A stretch of 29,044 nucleotides of DNA. Source: an uncultured Collinsella sp. (lineage in GTDB: Bacteria; Actinomycetota; Coriobacteriia; Coriobacteriales; Coriobacteriaceae). Location: NCBI GenBank assembly GCA_900551665.1, contig URWW01000022.1:1-29044 (forward strand). The letters are read 5' to 3'. Below the pieces are notes generated by a model. It saw nothing but the letters and a program-made list of their open reading frames with translations. It did no database searches and was not told the origin of the DNA. Below are positions 15,184 to 22,301 of this stretch, piece after piece. The first letter of the stretch is position 1; each line of letters opens with the position of its first letter. The position numbers and the translations under genes were made by a program.

Positions 15184-16248
15184 TTAGAGCGAAGCGACGT
15201 AGTCGTTGAACGCATCCTCGGTCGCGGGGGGCTCGATCTCGCCGTTCTTGATCTTGTCGAACAGCTCGACGGCGGTGTCGTACACGCCGGGCTCCATGAG
15301 ATCGTGGTGGGTGGAAACGGCCACGGCGCCGTCCTTGGCGGAGAGCTCGATGTTCTTGCCGCCGACCTTCTCACCGTTGGAAGCCATGGTAGAGACCTCG
15401 ATGACGGCCTTGTCGACGTTCTTCATGACGGAGGTCAGCATGTTCTCGGGGGCGAGATCGTGCTGGTCCTTGTCGACGCCGATGACGAGCTTGCCGGCAT
15501 CCTGGGCGGCCTCGATGACGCCGTTACCGGCGTTGCCGGCGCAGGCGAACACGATGTCGCAGCCGTCGGAGTACATCTTCTGACCAGCGGCCTTGCCCTT
15601 GGCGGCGTCGGTGAAGGTCTCGATGTACTGGGAGACGACCTCGACGTTGGTGCCCTCGGTGGCGTTGGCATAGGCGACGCCGGCCTGGTAGCCCCAGTTG
15701 AAGGTCTCGAGGACGTCGGACTTCATACCGCCGACGAAGCCGACCTTACCGGTCTGGGTGGTCATGGCGGCGATGTAGCCGGCCACGAAGGAAGGCTCCT
15801 GCGTCTTGAAGGTCACGCCGGTGAGGTTATCGAGCAGGTCGGCCTCGGGGTAGGCGTTGTCGATGATGGCGAAGTGCACGTCAGGGTTGGTCTTGGCGGC
15901 GTTCTGGATCGCCTCGGCCATGGCGAAGCCGATGCCCCACACGGTCTGGGCACCGTCGTCGACGGCCTTGTCCAGGTTCGTGGCGTAGTCGGACTCCTGC
16001 TTGGACTCGGTGTAGCCGACCTCGATGCCGGTGTCCTTGTTGAGCTGCTGCAGGCCCTCCCAGGCGAGCTGGTTGAAGGACTGGTCGTTCACGCCGCCCA
16101 TATCGGTGACCATCTGGACCTTGTAGTCGGCAGAGGCGTCGGCGGGAGCGGAGCCCGCGGGCTTGGCCTCGTCGCCACCGCCGCAGCCTGCGACGGAAAG
16201 GGCGAGGACGCCGGCAAGGGCGAGACCCATGAGACGATTCTTCTTCAT
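15184..16248 (-). CDS. BMP/PnrA-family nucleoside-binding lipoprotein
   Basis: A 354-residue substrate-binding lipoprotein. The signal peptide (MKKNR, then a hydrophobic run) ends in the lipobox SVAGC with the lipidated cysteine C22, followed by a glycine/acid-rich linker. The binding domain starts KVQMVTDMGGVNDQSFNQL, close to the PnrA/TmpC/BmpA signature, where the D and N and the following F contact the nucleoside. Later strands VHFAIIDNAY, KVGFVGGMKSD, CDIVFACAGNAGNGV and LVIGVDKDQHDL also fit the family. It would be anchored on the outer face of the membrane and feed purine or other nucleosides to the permease pair downstream. ATG 16248 follows AAAGGAAG. The gene is flanked by hairpins on both sides. 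Confidence 0.95.
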   Translation of the reverse strand: MKKNRLMGLALAGVLALSVAGCGGGDEAKPAGSAPADASADYKVQMVTDMGGVNDQSFNQLAWEGLQQLNKDTGIEVGYTESKQESDYATNLDKAVDDGAQTVWGIGFAMAEAIQNAAKTNPDVHFAIIDNAYPEADLLDNLTGVTFKTQEPSFVAGYIAAMTTQTGKVGFVGGMKSDVLETFNWGYQAGVAYANATEGTNVEVVSQYIETFTDAAKGKAAGQKMYSDGCDIVFACAGNAGNGVIEAAQDAGKLVIGVDKDQHDLAPENMLTSVMKNVDKAVIEVSTMASNGEKVGGKNIELSAKDGAVAVSTHHDLMEPGVYDTAVELFDKIKNGEIEPPATEDAFNDYVASL

Positions 16249-16399
16249 GTTCTTCCTTTCTTGCGTACGGTTGTCGCTTGCAAAATGGGCGCATCGCTGC
16301 GCCGTATCTTCTGCCGTGCCTGAGCAAGGGCATGGCGAAAGACCATGGGGGGATGCGGGGCGACGGCGCTCGATGCGCCGCGCGCTCCGGACCGAAAGG

Positions 16400-16439
16400 C
16401 GTCCGCCCGGCCTTCGCGATGCGCGGGGCCGGGCGGACG
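16400..16439 (-). terminator. Strong hairpin between phosphorylase and receptor genes
   Basis: A perfect 13-bp stem, CGTCCGCCCGGCC (16400-16412) and GGCCGGGCGGACG (16427-16439), lies just after the phosphorylase stop codon. On the minus strand the following sequence is only CCTTTCGG, so it is a partial terminator or a 3'-end protecting structure. Confidence 0.55.
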
Positions 16440-16446
16440 AGGGGAT

Positions 16447-17166
16447 TTATGCGGGCAGGGCGAGGGAGAGGGCGATCTCCATCATCTGGGTGAAGCTCGT
16501 CTGACGCTCGTCGGCCGGGAGGGACTCTCCGGTGAGGGGCAGGTCGGAGACGGTGAGCAGGCACAGGGCCTTCTTGCCCAGGCGCGCGGCGTTCATGTAG
16601 AGCGCGGCGGCCTCCATCTCGACGGCGAGGACGCCCATCTTCTGCCAGGTGGCGGTGGAGGAGGGGTCGTCGAGGTAGAAATGGTCGGAGGACAGGATGT
16701 TGCCGACCTTGACGTCGACACCCTGCGCACGGCCCGCGGCAACGGCGCGCTCGAGCAGCTCATAGCTTGCGATGGGGGCGTAGGAGCCGGGGAGGTTGTA
16801 CTGGGCGGCGTAGTTGGAGTCGGTGCAGGCGCCCATGCCAGCCACGACGTCGCGGACCTTGATGGACGGGTCGATGCCGCCGGCGGAGCCCACGCGGATG
16901 ATGGACTCAACGCCGTAGAACTCATAGAGCTCGTGGGAGTAGATGCCGATCGAGGGCATTCCCATGCCGCCGCCCATGACCGAGACGGGCTGGCCCTGGT
17001 ACGTGCCGGTGAAGCCGAGCATGTTGCGCACCTCGTTGAAGGTGCGGACATCCTCGAGGTAGTGGTCCGCGATGTACTTGGCGCGGAGCGGGTCTCCGGG
17101 CATCAGGACCGTTTTGGCGATATCGCCGTAATGAGCCCCGTTGTGGGGCGTAGGGGTGCTTTCCAT
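16447..17166 (-). CDS. deoD: Purine-nucleoside phosphorylase, DeoD type
   Basis: A 239-residue hexameric-type phosphorylase that converts purine nucleosides and phosphate to base and (deoxy)ribose 1-phosphate. It tracks E. coli DeoD closely: H8 in PTPHNG matches the ribose-binding H4, MPGDPLRAK (22-30) and RVGSAGG (91-97) bind phosphate, VEMEAAALY (182-190) binds ribose, and the general acid is D208 in TVSDLPLTGE. MLGFTGTYQGQPVSVMG is also near-identical to the family. It is the first gene of the minus-strand salvage run and diverges from pfl. ATG 17166 has AAGGAGG upstream, at a rather long spacing of 12 bases. A dyad at 17190-17223 overlaps its probable promoter. Confidence 0.96.
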   Translation of the reverse strand: MESTPTPHNGAHYGDIAKTVLMPGDPLRAKYIADHYLEDVRTFNEVRNMLGFTGTYQGQPVSVMGGGMGMPSIGIYSHELYEFYGVESIIRVGSAGGIDPSIKVRDVVAGMGACTDSNYAAQYNLPGSYAPIASYELLERAVAAGRAQGVDVKVGNILSSDHFYLDDPSSTATWQKMGVLAVEMEAAALYMNAARLGKKALCLLTVSDLPLTGESLPADERQTSFTQMMEIALSLALPA

Positions 17167-17189
17167 AATGGGACGAGGCCTCCTTGCGT

Positions 17190-17223
17190 CGTAGGTATAA
17201 CAGAGTACACTTTCTCACCTACG
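17190..17223 (-). promoter_or_regulatory. Candidate promoter and operator of the salvage operon
   Basis: CGTAGGT (17190-17196) and ACCTACG (17217-17223) form a perfect 7-bp dyad with a 20-base centre, upstream of deoD. On the minus strand the centre holds TGTTATACC, an extended -10-like sequence; I see no good -35. The position suggests a regulator site that would control nucleoside uptake and catabolism. Confidence 0.4.
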
Positions 17224-17226
17224 CGT

Positions 17227-17334
17227 GAGGTTGGCTATTGGAATTCGGTGGGAGGACGCTGCGCCCAGCGAGCGGTTGCCCAGGTCAGAGGGTCTATCCT
17301 GCTAAAGCGGATCACCAACCGCGCCAATCACCTC
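17227..17334. ncRNA. Possible structured leader RNA between deoD and pfl
   Basis: The sequence can fold as a branched structure. The closing stem is GAGGT plus ATTGG (17227-17231, 17237-17241) with CCAAT and ACCTC (17324-17328, 17330-17334). One arm is the hairpin CGCTG/CAGCG (17257-17270). A second arm is GCGGTTG/CAACCGC (17272-17278 with 17316-17322), with an inner ATCC/GGAT helix. It does not match any riboswitch consensus I know, including the ZTP (pfl) motif. It could be read on either strand, as leader for pfl (+) or for the salvage operon (-). Confidence 0.35.
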
Positions 17335-17573
17335 AAGGAAAAAACACTCCCATAAATGAATGAGAAAAAGTCCCATTTGCGATACCCTTTGGGACCTGTG
17401 CATATGGTATCCTTGCAAATGTGAATAAATCTTCGGCCAACGGTCTCTTTTTTCACATGGGCGCGAGCGTTTTTTCGGCGAGTGGCACGTGCGAATGTCC
17501 GGGGATTGTTGCCGGGGATGCCAAATTTGGGGCGGGGACGCCCCGCGAGCACGACGAGGAGCGTGGTCACGCA
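17335..17573 (+). promoter_or_regulatory. pfl upstream region with two hairpins
   Basis: This gene-free stretch, together with the deoD side, makes a 407-base divergent spacer. GTCCCA/TGGGAC (17370-17395) forms a hairpin that is flanked on the minus strand by TTTTT. A possible extended -10, TGGTATCCT, lies at 17405-17413. Near the start codon, GGGGCG/CGCCCC (17529-17544) closes a GGGA tetraloop 11 bases before the GAGGAG ribosome-binding site (17556-17561), where it could influence translation. No short gene is evident. Confidence 0.4.
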
Positions 17574-19688
17574 ATGCAGGAGGCATGGGAAGGCTTCGAG
17601 GGCGGCAATTGGCTCAACGAGATTGACGTCCGCGACTTCATCCAGAAGAACTACACCCCGTACGAGGGCGACGAGTCGTTCCTGGTGGGTCCCACCGAGC
17701 GCACCGTCAAGCTGTGGGATGACGTCATGTCGCTGCTTCTCAAGGAGCGCGAGCAGGGCGGCGTCCTGGACATGGACACCAAGGTCGTGACGGGTATTCT
17801 GTCCCACAAGGCCGGTTACATCGACGCCGAGCACCCCGAGCGCGAGACCATCGTCGGCCTGCAGACCGACGCCCCGCTCAAGCGCGCCCTGCACGTCAAC
17901 GGCGGCATCCGCATCGCCTGCCAGGCCGCTGCCCAGCACGGCTACGAGGTCGATCCCGAGATCGTCGACTTCTACACCAACAAGCGCAAGACGCACAACG
18001 CCGGCGTGTTCGACGCCTACACCCCTGAGATGCGCGCCTGCCGCTCCGCTCACATCATCACCGGTCTGCCTGACGGCTATGGCCGCGGCCGCATCATCGG
18101 CGACTACCGCCGCGTCGCCCTCTACGGCGTCGACGCCCTGATCGCCGACAAGGAGGCCCAGAAGGCCTCCACGCCCTCCGTCATGACCGAGGAGACCATC
18201 CGCGATCGCGAGGAGCTGTCCGAGCAGATCCGCTCCCTCAAGCAGCTCATCGAGCTCGGCAAGCTGTACGGCTTCGACATCGCCCGCCCGGCCGCCAACA
18301 CCCAGGAGGCCATCCAGTGGATGTACCTCGCCTACCTGGCTTCCGTGAAGGATCAGAACGGCGCCGCCATGTCCATCGGCCGCACCTCCACCTTCATCGA
18401 CATCTACGCTGAGCGCGACCTCAAGAACGGCACCTTCACCGAGGAGCAGATCCAGGAGTTCGTCGACCACTTCATCATGAAGCTGCGTATGGTCAAGTTC
18501 GCCCGTACCCCCGAGTACCAGAACCTGTTCTCCGGCGACCCGCAGTGGGTCACCGAGTCCATCGGCGGCATGGGCGTCGACGGCCGCACCCTCGTCACCA
18601 AGATGAGCTACCGCTACCTCCACACCCTGGAGAACATGGGCACCTCCCCGGAGCCGAACCTGACCGTCCTGTGGTCCACTCACCTGCCCCAGGCCTTCAA
18701 GGAGTTCTGCGCCAAGACCTCCATCGCGTCCTCTTCCATCCAGTATGAGAACGACGACGTCATGCGCGTCTACCACGGCGACGACTACGCCATCGCCTGC
18801 TGCGTGTCCTCCATGCGCGTCGGCAAGGAGATGCAGTTCTTCGGCGCCCGCGCCAACCTCGCCAAGTGCCTCCTGTACGCACTCAACGGCGGTGTCGACG
18901 AGGTCTCCAAGAAGCAGGTCGGCCCGAAGTTCCGTCCGGTCGAGGGCGACACCCTTGATTTCGACGACGTCATGGCCAAGTACAACGACATGATGAAGTG
19001 GCTCGCCGGCGTGTACGTGAACACGCTGAACGTTATCCACTACATGCATGACAAGTACTGCTACGAGTCCATCCAGATGGCCCTGCACGACAAGGATGTC
19101 CACCGCTGGTTCGCCACCGGTATCGCCGGCCTGTCCGTCGTGGCCGACTCCCTGTCCGCCATCAAGTACGCCAAGGTCCACCCGGTCCGCGACGAGAACG
19201 GCGTCATCGTCGACTTCAACATCGAGGGCGACTTCCCCAAGTACGGCAACGACGACGACCGCGTCGACGTTCTCGCCCACGACATCGTGCACCAGTTCAT
19301 GGAGTACATCCGCATGAACGACACGTACCGCAACTCGGTGCCCACCACTTCCGTCCTGACCATCACCTCCAACGTGGTGTACGGCCAGAAGACCGGTGCC
19401 ACCCCCGACGGCCGTAAGGCCGGCGTGCCGTTCGCTCCTGGCGCCAACCCCATGCACCAGCGCGACACCCACGGTGCCATCGCCTCCCTGTCCTCCGTCT
19501 CGAAGCTTCCCTTCCGCGACGCTCAGGACGGCATCTCCAACACCTTCTCCATCATCCCGGGCGCGCTCGGCAAGGAGGACCAGGTTATGTTCGGCGATCT
19601 GGATCTCGGTGACGTCTCCTTCGAGAACCCGGTTGCCTGCTGCGACTGCACCGATTCCTCCGCTCCCGAGGGCTCCGAGGACCGCTAA
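17574..19688 (+). CDS. pflB: Pyruvate formate-lyase catalytic chain lacking the radical domain
   Basis: A 704-residue glycyl-radical-enzyme chain closely resembling E. coli PFL, which converts pyruvate and CoA to acetyl-CoA and formate. The catalytic cysteine pair is C409-C410 in YAIACCVSSMRVGK; other hallmark segments are SSIQYENDD, MQFFGARANLAK, IIHYMHDKY, TSNVVYGQKTG and FAPGANPMHQRD. It stops after SIIPGALGKEDQ plus about 30 unrelated residues ending in a Cys/Asp/Ser/Glu-rich tail with CCDC. The usual C-terminal segment carrying RVSGYAV and the radical glycine is absent and is encoded by the next gene. The two chains tile the full-length enzyme without loss, so this is an obligately split PFL. 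ATG 17574 has GAGGAG upstream; the open frame extends to 17421 without homologous sequence. Confidence 0.95.
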   Translation: MQEAWEGFEGGNWLNEIDVRDFIQKNYTPYEGDESFLVGPTERTVKLWDDVMSLLLKEREQGGVLDMDTKVVTGILSHKAGYIDAEHPERETIVGLQTDAPLKRALHVNGGIRIACQAAAQHGYEVDPEIVDFYTNKRKTHNAGVFDAYTPEMRACRSAHIITGLPDGYGRGRIIGDYRRVALYGVDALIADKEAQKASTPSVMTEETIRDREELSEQIRSLKQLIELGKLYGFDIARPAANTQEAIQWMYLAYLASVKDQNGAAMSIGRTSTFIDIYAERDLKNGTFTEEQIQEFVDHFIMKLRMVKFARTPEYQNLFSGDPQWVTESIGGMGVDGRTLVTKMSYRYLHTLENMGTSPEPNLTVLWSTHLPQAFKEFCAKTSIASSSIQYENDDVMRVYHGDDYAIACCVSSMRVGKEMQFFGARANLAKCLLYALNGGVDEVSKKQVGPKFRPVEGDTLDFDDVMAKYNDMMKWLAGVYVNTLNVIHYMHDKYCYESIQMALHDKDVHRWFATGIAGLSVVADSLSAIKYAKVHPVRDENGVIVDFNIEGDFPKYGNDDDRVDVLAHDIVHQFMEYIRMNDTYRNSVPTTSVLTITSNVVYGQKTGATPDGRKAGVPFAPGANPMHQRDTHGAIASLSSVSKLPFRDAQDGISNTFSIIPGALGKEDQVMFGDLDLGDVSFENPVACCDCTDSSAPEGSEDR

Positions 19689-19721
19689 GGCCATCGGACA
19701 TTCGGTCCGTCTGTAATGTTT

Positions 19722-19755
19722 CCGCGCCGGTGGTAATTCTTATTCACTGGCGCGG
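19722..19755 (+). promoter_or_regulatory. Hairpin between the two PFL genes
   Basis: CCGCGCC/GGCGCGG with an inner GTG/CAC (19722-19732 and 19745-19755) forms a stem-loop after pflB. A smaller CGGAC/GTCCG hairpin (19695-19709) precedes it. Neither has a T-run. The right arm overlaps the -35 of the internal promoter, so the structure could stabilise the pflB 3' end or partly terminate transcription. Confidence 0.4.
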
Positions 19756-19771
19756 TCAATGCTGATATAAT
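19743..19771 (+). promoter_or_regulatory. Internal promoter of the glycyl-radical subunit gene
   Basis: TTCACT (19743-19748) and a perfect TATAAT (19766-19771) are separated by 17 bases, and the -10 is extended (TGATATAAT). This is the best sigma70-type promoter in the window. It would give the small radical subunit a separate, probably strong transcript in addition to any read-through from pflB. Confidence 0.7.
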
Positions 19772-19830
19772 TTCAGTAACAATTCCTATTCCGGCGCGAG
19801 AGGGCGCCGAAGATGAAAAGGAGTGCACCA

Positions 19831-20082
19831 ATGAAGGTCGCTGACATCCCGCAGGCTCAGGCCGACAATCTCGTGAGCATGATCGACGCTTACGCCGAGA
19901 AGGGTGGCCACCACCTGAACGTCAACGTGTTCAACCGTGACACGCTGCTCGACGCCCAGGCTCACCCGGAGAAGTATCCCCAGCTCACCGTTCGCGTTTC
20001 CGGTTACGCTGTGAACTTCCACAACCTGACCAAGGCTCAGCAGGACGAGGTTATCTCCCGTACCTTCCACGATAGCTTCTAA
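19831..20082 (+). CDS. Stand-alone glycyl-radical subunit of pyruvate formate-lyase
   Basis: An 83-residue protein equivalent to the C-terminal end of full-length PFL and to the core of E. coli GrcA (YfiD). It contains GGHHLNVNVFNRDTLLDAQ, then PEKYPQLTVRVSGYAV with the radical glycine at G58, and NLTKAQQDEVISRTFHDSF at the end. The 25 residues after the glycine match the spacing in E. coli PFL. In E. coli, GrcA is a spare part that replaces an oxygen-cleaved end of an intact PFL; here the main chain has no such end, so this protein must be needed for every turnover. ATG 19831 is preferred over 19813 because AAAAGGAG lies between them. It has its own promoter and a strong terminator. Confidence 0.93.
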   Translation: MKVADIPQAQADNLVSMIDAYAEKGGHHLNVNVFNRDTLLDAQAHPEKYPQLTVRVSGYAVNFHNLTKAQQDEVISRTFHDSF

Positions 20083-20112
20083 GCGATCACCCACACGGGC
20101 ACCGCTCTGGCG

Positions 20113-20143
20113 AGGGACGTCGGCATTGCCGGCGTCCCTTTTT
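20113..20143 (+). terminator. Terminator after the radical subunit gene
   Basis: AGGGACGTCGGC (20113-20124) pairs with GCCGGCGTCCCT (20128-20139) through 12 positions with one T-G pair, followed by a T5 run ending at 20143. Confidence 0.9.
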
Positions 20144-20159
20144 GCGTCGATGGTCGGGT

Positions 20160-21293
20160 TTACGGGTTGAGAACGGCTGCGAGTGCCAGGAACAGAACGA
20201 GGAGGGCGATGTTGATGAGAGTGAACCAGAGCAGGTAACGCCCCGTTTGCGCACCGTGCGAACGTCCGTAAGCGCGCAGCGTGATCAGACTGGCGAGTGA
20301 GGCGACCGGCGTTCCCAGGCCTCCGATGTTGGCCCCGATAAGAAGGCCGATGCCATTGCCGGTGAAGCCGGAGAGCATGATCGCGGCGGGCACATTGCTG
20401 ATCACCTGGCTGGCTAGAGCAGAGACGAGGACCTCACGCCCGACGACGATGGATTGCAGGGTGCTGGCGACAACTTGAACGTGCTTGATGTTGCCCACGA
20501 AGATGAAGAAGCAGACGAAGGTGACGAGCAGGCTGTAATCGATGTGCCTGAGGACACCGCGGTCGAATGTGAGACAACCGATAACGGTGATGAGGACGCA
20601 GAGCTCCCAGTTCACCGCCCGTCCGACGCAGGCGAGCGCGAGGAGGAACAGGGCGCCGTATACGAGGACGAGCCGTGTGTCGACCTTTGAATCGGCGGCT
20701 TCGACGAGCGTCGCCGCCGTTTTGGGGACGAGCATGCACGGGGCGATGGAGACGAGGAAGCCGATGAGGCCGTAAGGAGCGATCGCGGTGAGGAATTCAC
20801 CGAGTTCGAGCTCGAACGCCGAGTAGAGGTAGATGTTTTGCGGGTTGCCGATGGGCGTCATCATCGAGCCGAGATTTGCAGCGACGGTCTGCGCGACGAG
20901 CGTGATGATCGTCGAGCGCGGTTCGGACCCCTGGAAGAGCAGCAGGGTGAGGGGTGCGAACGAGATGAGGGCCACGTCGTTTGTGACGACCATGGCGGTG
21001 AAGAAGGAGAGCGTGACGAGCAGGAGCGAGAGGTGTCGCTGCGTGCCCTCGGTGCGGGTGAGAAGGGACCGCACGCGCGCCAGTAGGCCGGCGCGCGTGA
21101 AGCCGGCGACGACGGTCATCAGGCAGAAAAGGAGTCCGATGGTGCGCCAGTCGATCGCTTCGACGTATGTGTTCCAGTTTTGAGGTGTGGGTGGGAACAG
21201 GGCGGCCGAGAGAAGCGCGGCGAGAGCTGCGATGACGAGCACCGCCTCGGCCTGTATGAAGGAGCGAATCCGGTCGACGGGGGATGGATGCAT
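20160..21293 (-). CDS. SLC13/ArsB-like ion permease
   Basis: A 377-residue polytopic membrane protein with about ten to eleven hydrophobic segments. The two inverted-repeat motifs of the ion-transporter superfamily are present: MVVTNDVALISFAPL with MMTPIGNPQNIYLY in the first half, and VISNVPAAIMLSGF with GANIGGLGTPVASL in the second half. The family covers sodium/dicarboxylate, citrate, arsenite and Na+/H+ carriers; the substrate cannot be told. It reads against the PFL genes and sits between the radical subunit and the activating enzyme, so a role in moving organic anions or sodium during fermentation is possible but unproven. I prefer ATG 21293, which has GAGGA upstream; a TTG 54 bases earlier would extend it. 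Confidence 0.85.
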   Translation of the reverse strand: MHPSPVDRIRSFIQAEAVLVIAALAALLSAALFPPTPQNWNTYVEAIDWRTIGLLFCLMTVVAGFTRAGLLARVRSLLTRTEGTQRHLSLLLVTLSFFTAMVVTNDVALISFAPLTLLLFQGSEPRSTIITLVAQTVAANLGSMMTPIGNPQNIYLYSAFELELGEFLTAIAPYGLIGFLVSIAPCMLVPKTAATLVEAADSKVDTRLVLVYGALFLLALACVGRAVNWELCVLITVIGCLTFDRGVLRHIDYSLLVTFVCFFIFVGNIKHVQVVASTLQSIVVGREVLVSALASQVISNVPAAIMLSGFTGNGIGLLIGANIGGLGTPVASLASLITLRAYGRSHGAQTGRYLLWFTLINIALLVLFLALAAVLNP

Positions 21294-21415
21294 GCTGGTC
21301 CTCAGGTTCGGGTGACGGGCGAAAATGACCGAGATGAATTTGGCCAACGGGGTATTATAACTTGCGAAATAATGCGTCTGCAGCCGTGTCTGCAGGTAAA
21401 GGGGGAGATGCGATT

Positions 21416-22234
21416 ATGGCACGTGTTCAGCTGGATGAGGATAGGGACGTCGAGTCCAACTATGCGCTCGGGCGCATCCACTCCATCGAGAGCATGGGCA
21501 CCGTGGATGGTCCGGGCGTGCGCTTCGTGGTATTCACCCAGGGGTGCCCGATGCGCTGCGCGTATTGCCACAACCCGGACACATGGACCGTGGGTGAGGG
21601 GGCCGGTACGTGCGTATCGGTCGAGCGCCTGCTGGGGGAGTATGAGAGCAACAGGCCGTTTTACCGCACCGGCGGCCTGACCGTCACGGGCGGCGAGCCG
21701 TTGCTCCAACCCGAGTTCGTGGGCGATCTGTTCGCGGCCGCCCATGCGGCGCCTGCGGGCCGTATCCACACATGCCTGGACAGCTGTGGATACGCGTATA
21801 ACCCCAAGAAGCCCGAGCGTTTTGAGAAGCTTCTGAGCGAGACCGACATGGTTCTGCTCGACATCAAGCACAGCGACCCCGAGGGGCATAAGGCCTTGAC
21901 CGGATGCGAGCCCGACCGCATCATCGCGTTCGGCGACGAGCTTGCCAGGCGCAAGATCAAGGTCGTGATCCGTCACGTGGTGGTCCCTGGAATCACGGAC
22001 ACGGAGGAGGAATGCGAGGCGCTCGGACGTCTCATCGCCCCGTGGCACAACGTGGTGGGTCTCGAGATGCTGCCTTATCACACGATGGGCATCGTCAAAT
22101 ATGAGCAGCTTGGCTTGGAATACCCGCTCAAGGGCGTGCCCGCGATGGACAAGGGCCGTATGCCCGTCCTTCGCGAGGCGGTTATGCGCGGGTTGCGCGC
22201 GGGCCGCGCGGCGGAACACAACTGCCAGGGTTAA
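21416..22234 (+). CDS. pflA: Pyruvate formate-lyase activating enzyme (radical SAM)
   Basis: A 272-residue radical-SAM enzyme that abstracts a hydrogen from the PFL glycine to make the stable glycyl radical. The [4Fe-4S] motif is CPMRCAYC with C44, C48 and C51, and SAM-binding TGGEPLLQP (91-99) follows. Further family features are DSCGYAYNP, VLLDIKHSDPEGHKALTG and the C-terminal LEMLPYHTMGIVKYEQLG. Here its substrate would be the separate 83-residue subunit, alone or docked on the catalytic chain. ATG 21416 is supported by GGGGGAG upstream. A TATAAC -10-like sequence lies at 21356-21361, without a clear -35. A strong terminator follows. Confidence 0.96.
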   Translation: MARVQLDEDRDVESNYALGRIHSIESMGTVDGPGVRFVVFTQGCPMRCAYCHNPDTWTVGEGAGTCVSVERLLGEYESNRPFYRTGGLTVTGGEPLLQPEFVGDLFAAAHAAPAGRIHTCLDSCGYAYNPKKPERFEKLLSETDMVLLDIKHSDPEGHKALTGCEPDRIIAFGDELARRKIKVVIRHVVVPGITDTEEECEALGRLIAPWHNVVGLEMLPYHTMGIVKYEQLGLEYPLKGVPAMDKGRMPVLREAVMRGLRAGRAAEHNCQG

Positions 22235-22238
22235 GCGA

Positions 22239-22268
22239 AAGCGGCGGGAGGGCTCCCGCCGCTTTTTT
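22239..22268 (+). terminator. Terminator after pflA
   Basis: GCGGCGGGA and TCCCGCCGC (within 22241-22262) form a stem with a GGGC loop, followed by TTTTTT. The stem extends by A-T pairs at its base. Confidence 0.92.
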
Positions 22269-22301
22269 GCTGCGCTGTATGGGGCGTGTTCGGGGCCAAT
22301 G

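Noticed and set aside
17251..17322. tRNA-Ser-like piece with a CTGCTAA anticodon-loop string
   Set aside because: The flanking bases do not form a proper 5-bp anticodon stem, and there is no T-arm or acceptor pairing.
17227..17334. ZTP (pfl-motif) riboswitch upstream of pfl
   Set aside because: The conserved ZTP core sequences, such as the CCGCCTGGGC-type segment, are not present.
17328..19694. A 788-codon open frame antisense to the PFL gene
   Set aside because: It mirrors the codon structure of the PFL gene on the opposite strand, has a low-complexity Val/Gly/Asp/Leu composition and matches no family; such shadows are common in high-GC DNA.
19689..19830. The split of PFL as a simple frameshift or sequencing error
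   Set aside because: The 142-base gap contains hairpins, a good promoter and a ribosome-binding site, and the main chain continues into about 30 unrelated residues, so one or two base errors cannot rejoin the halves.
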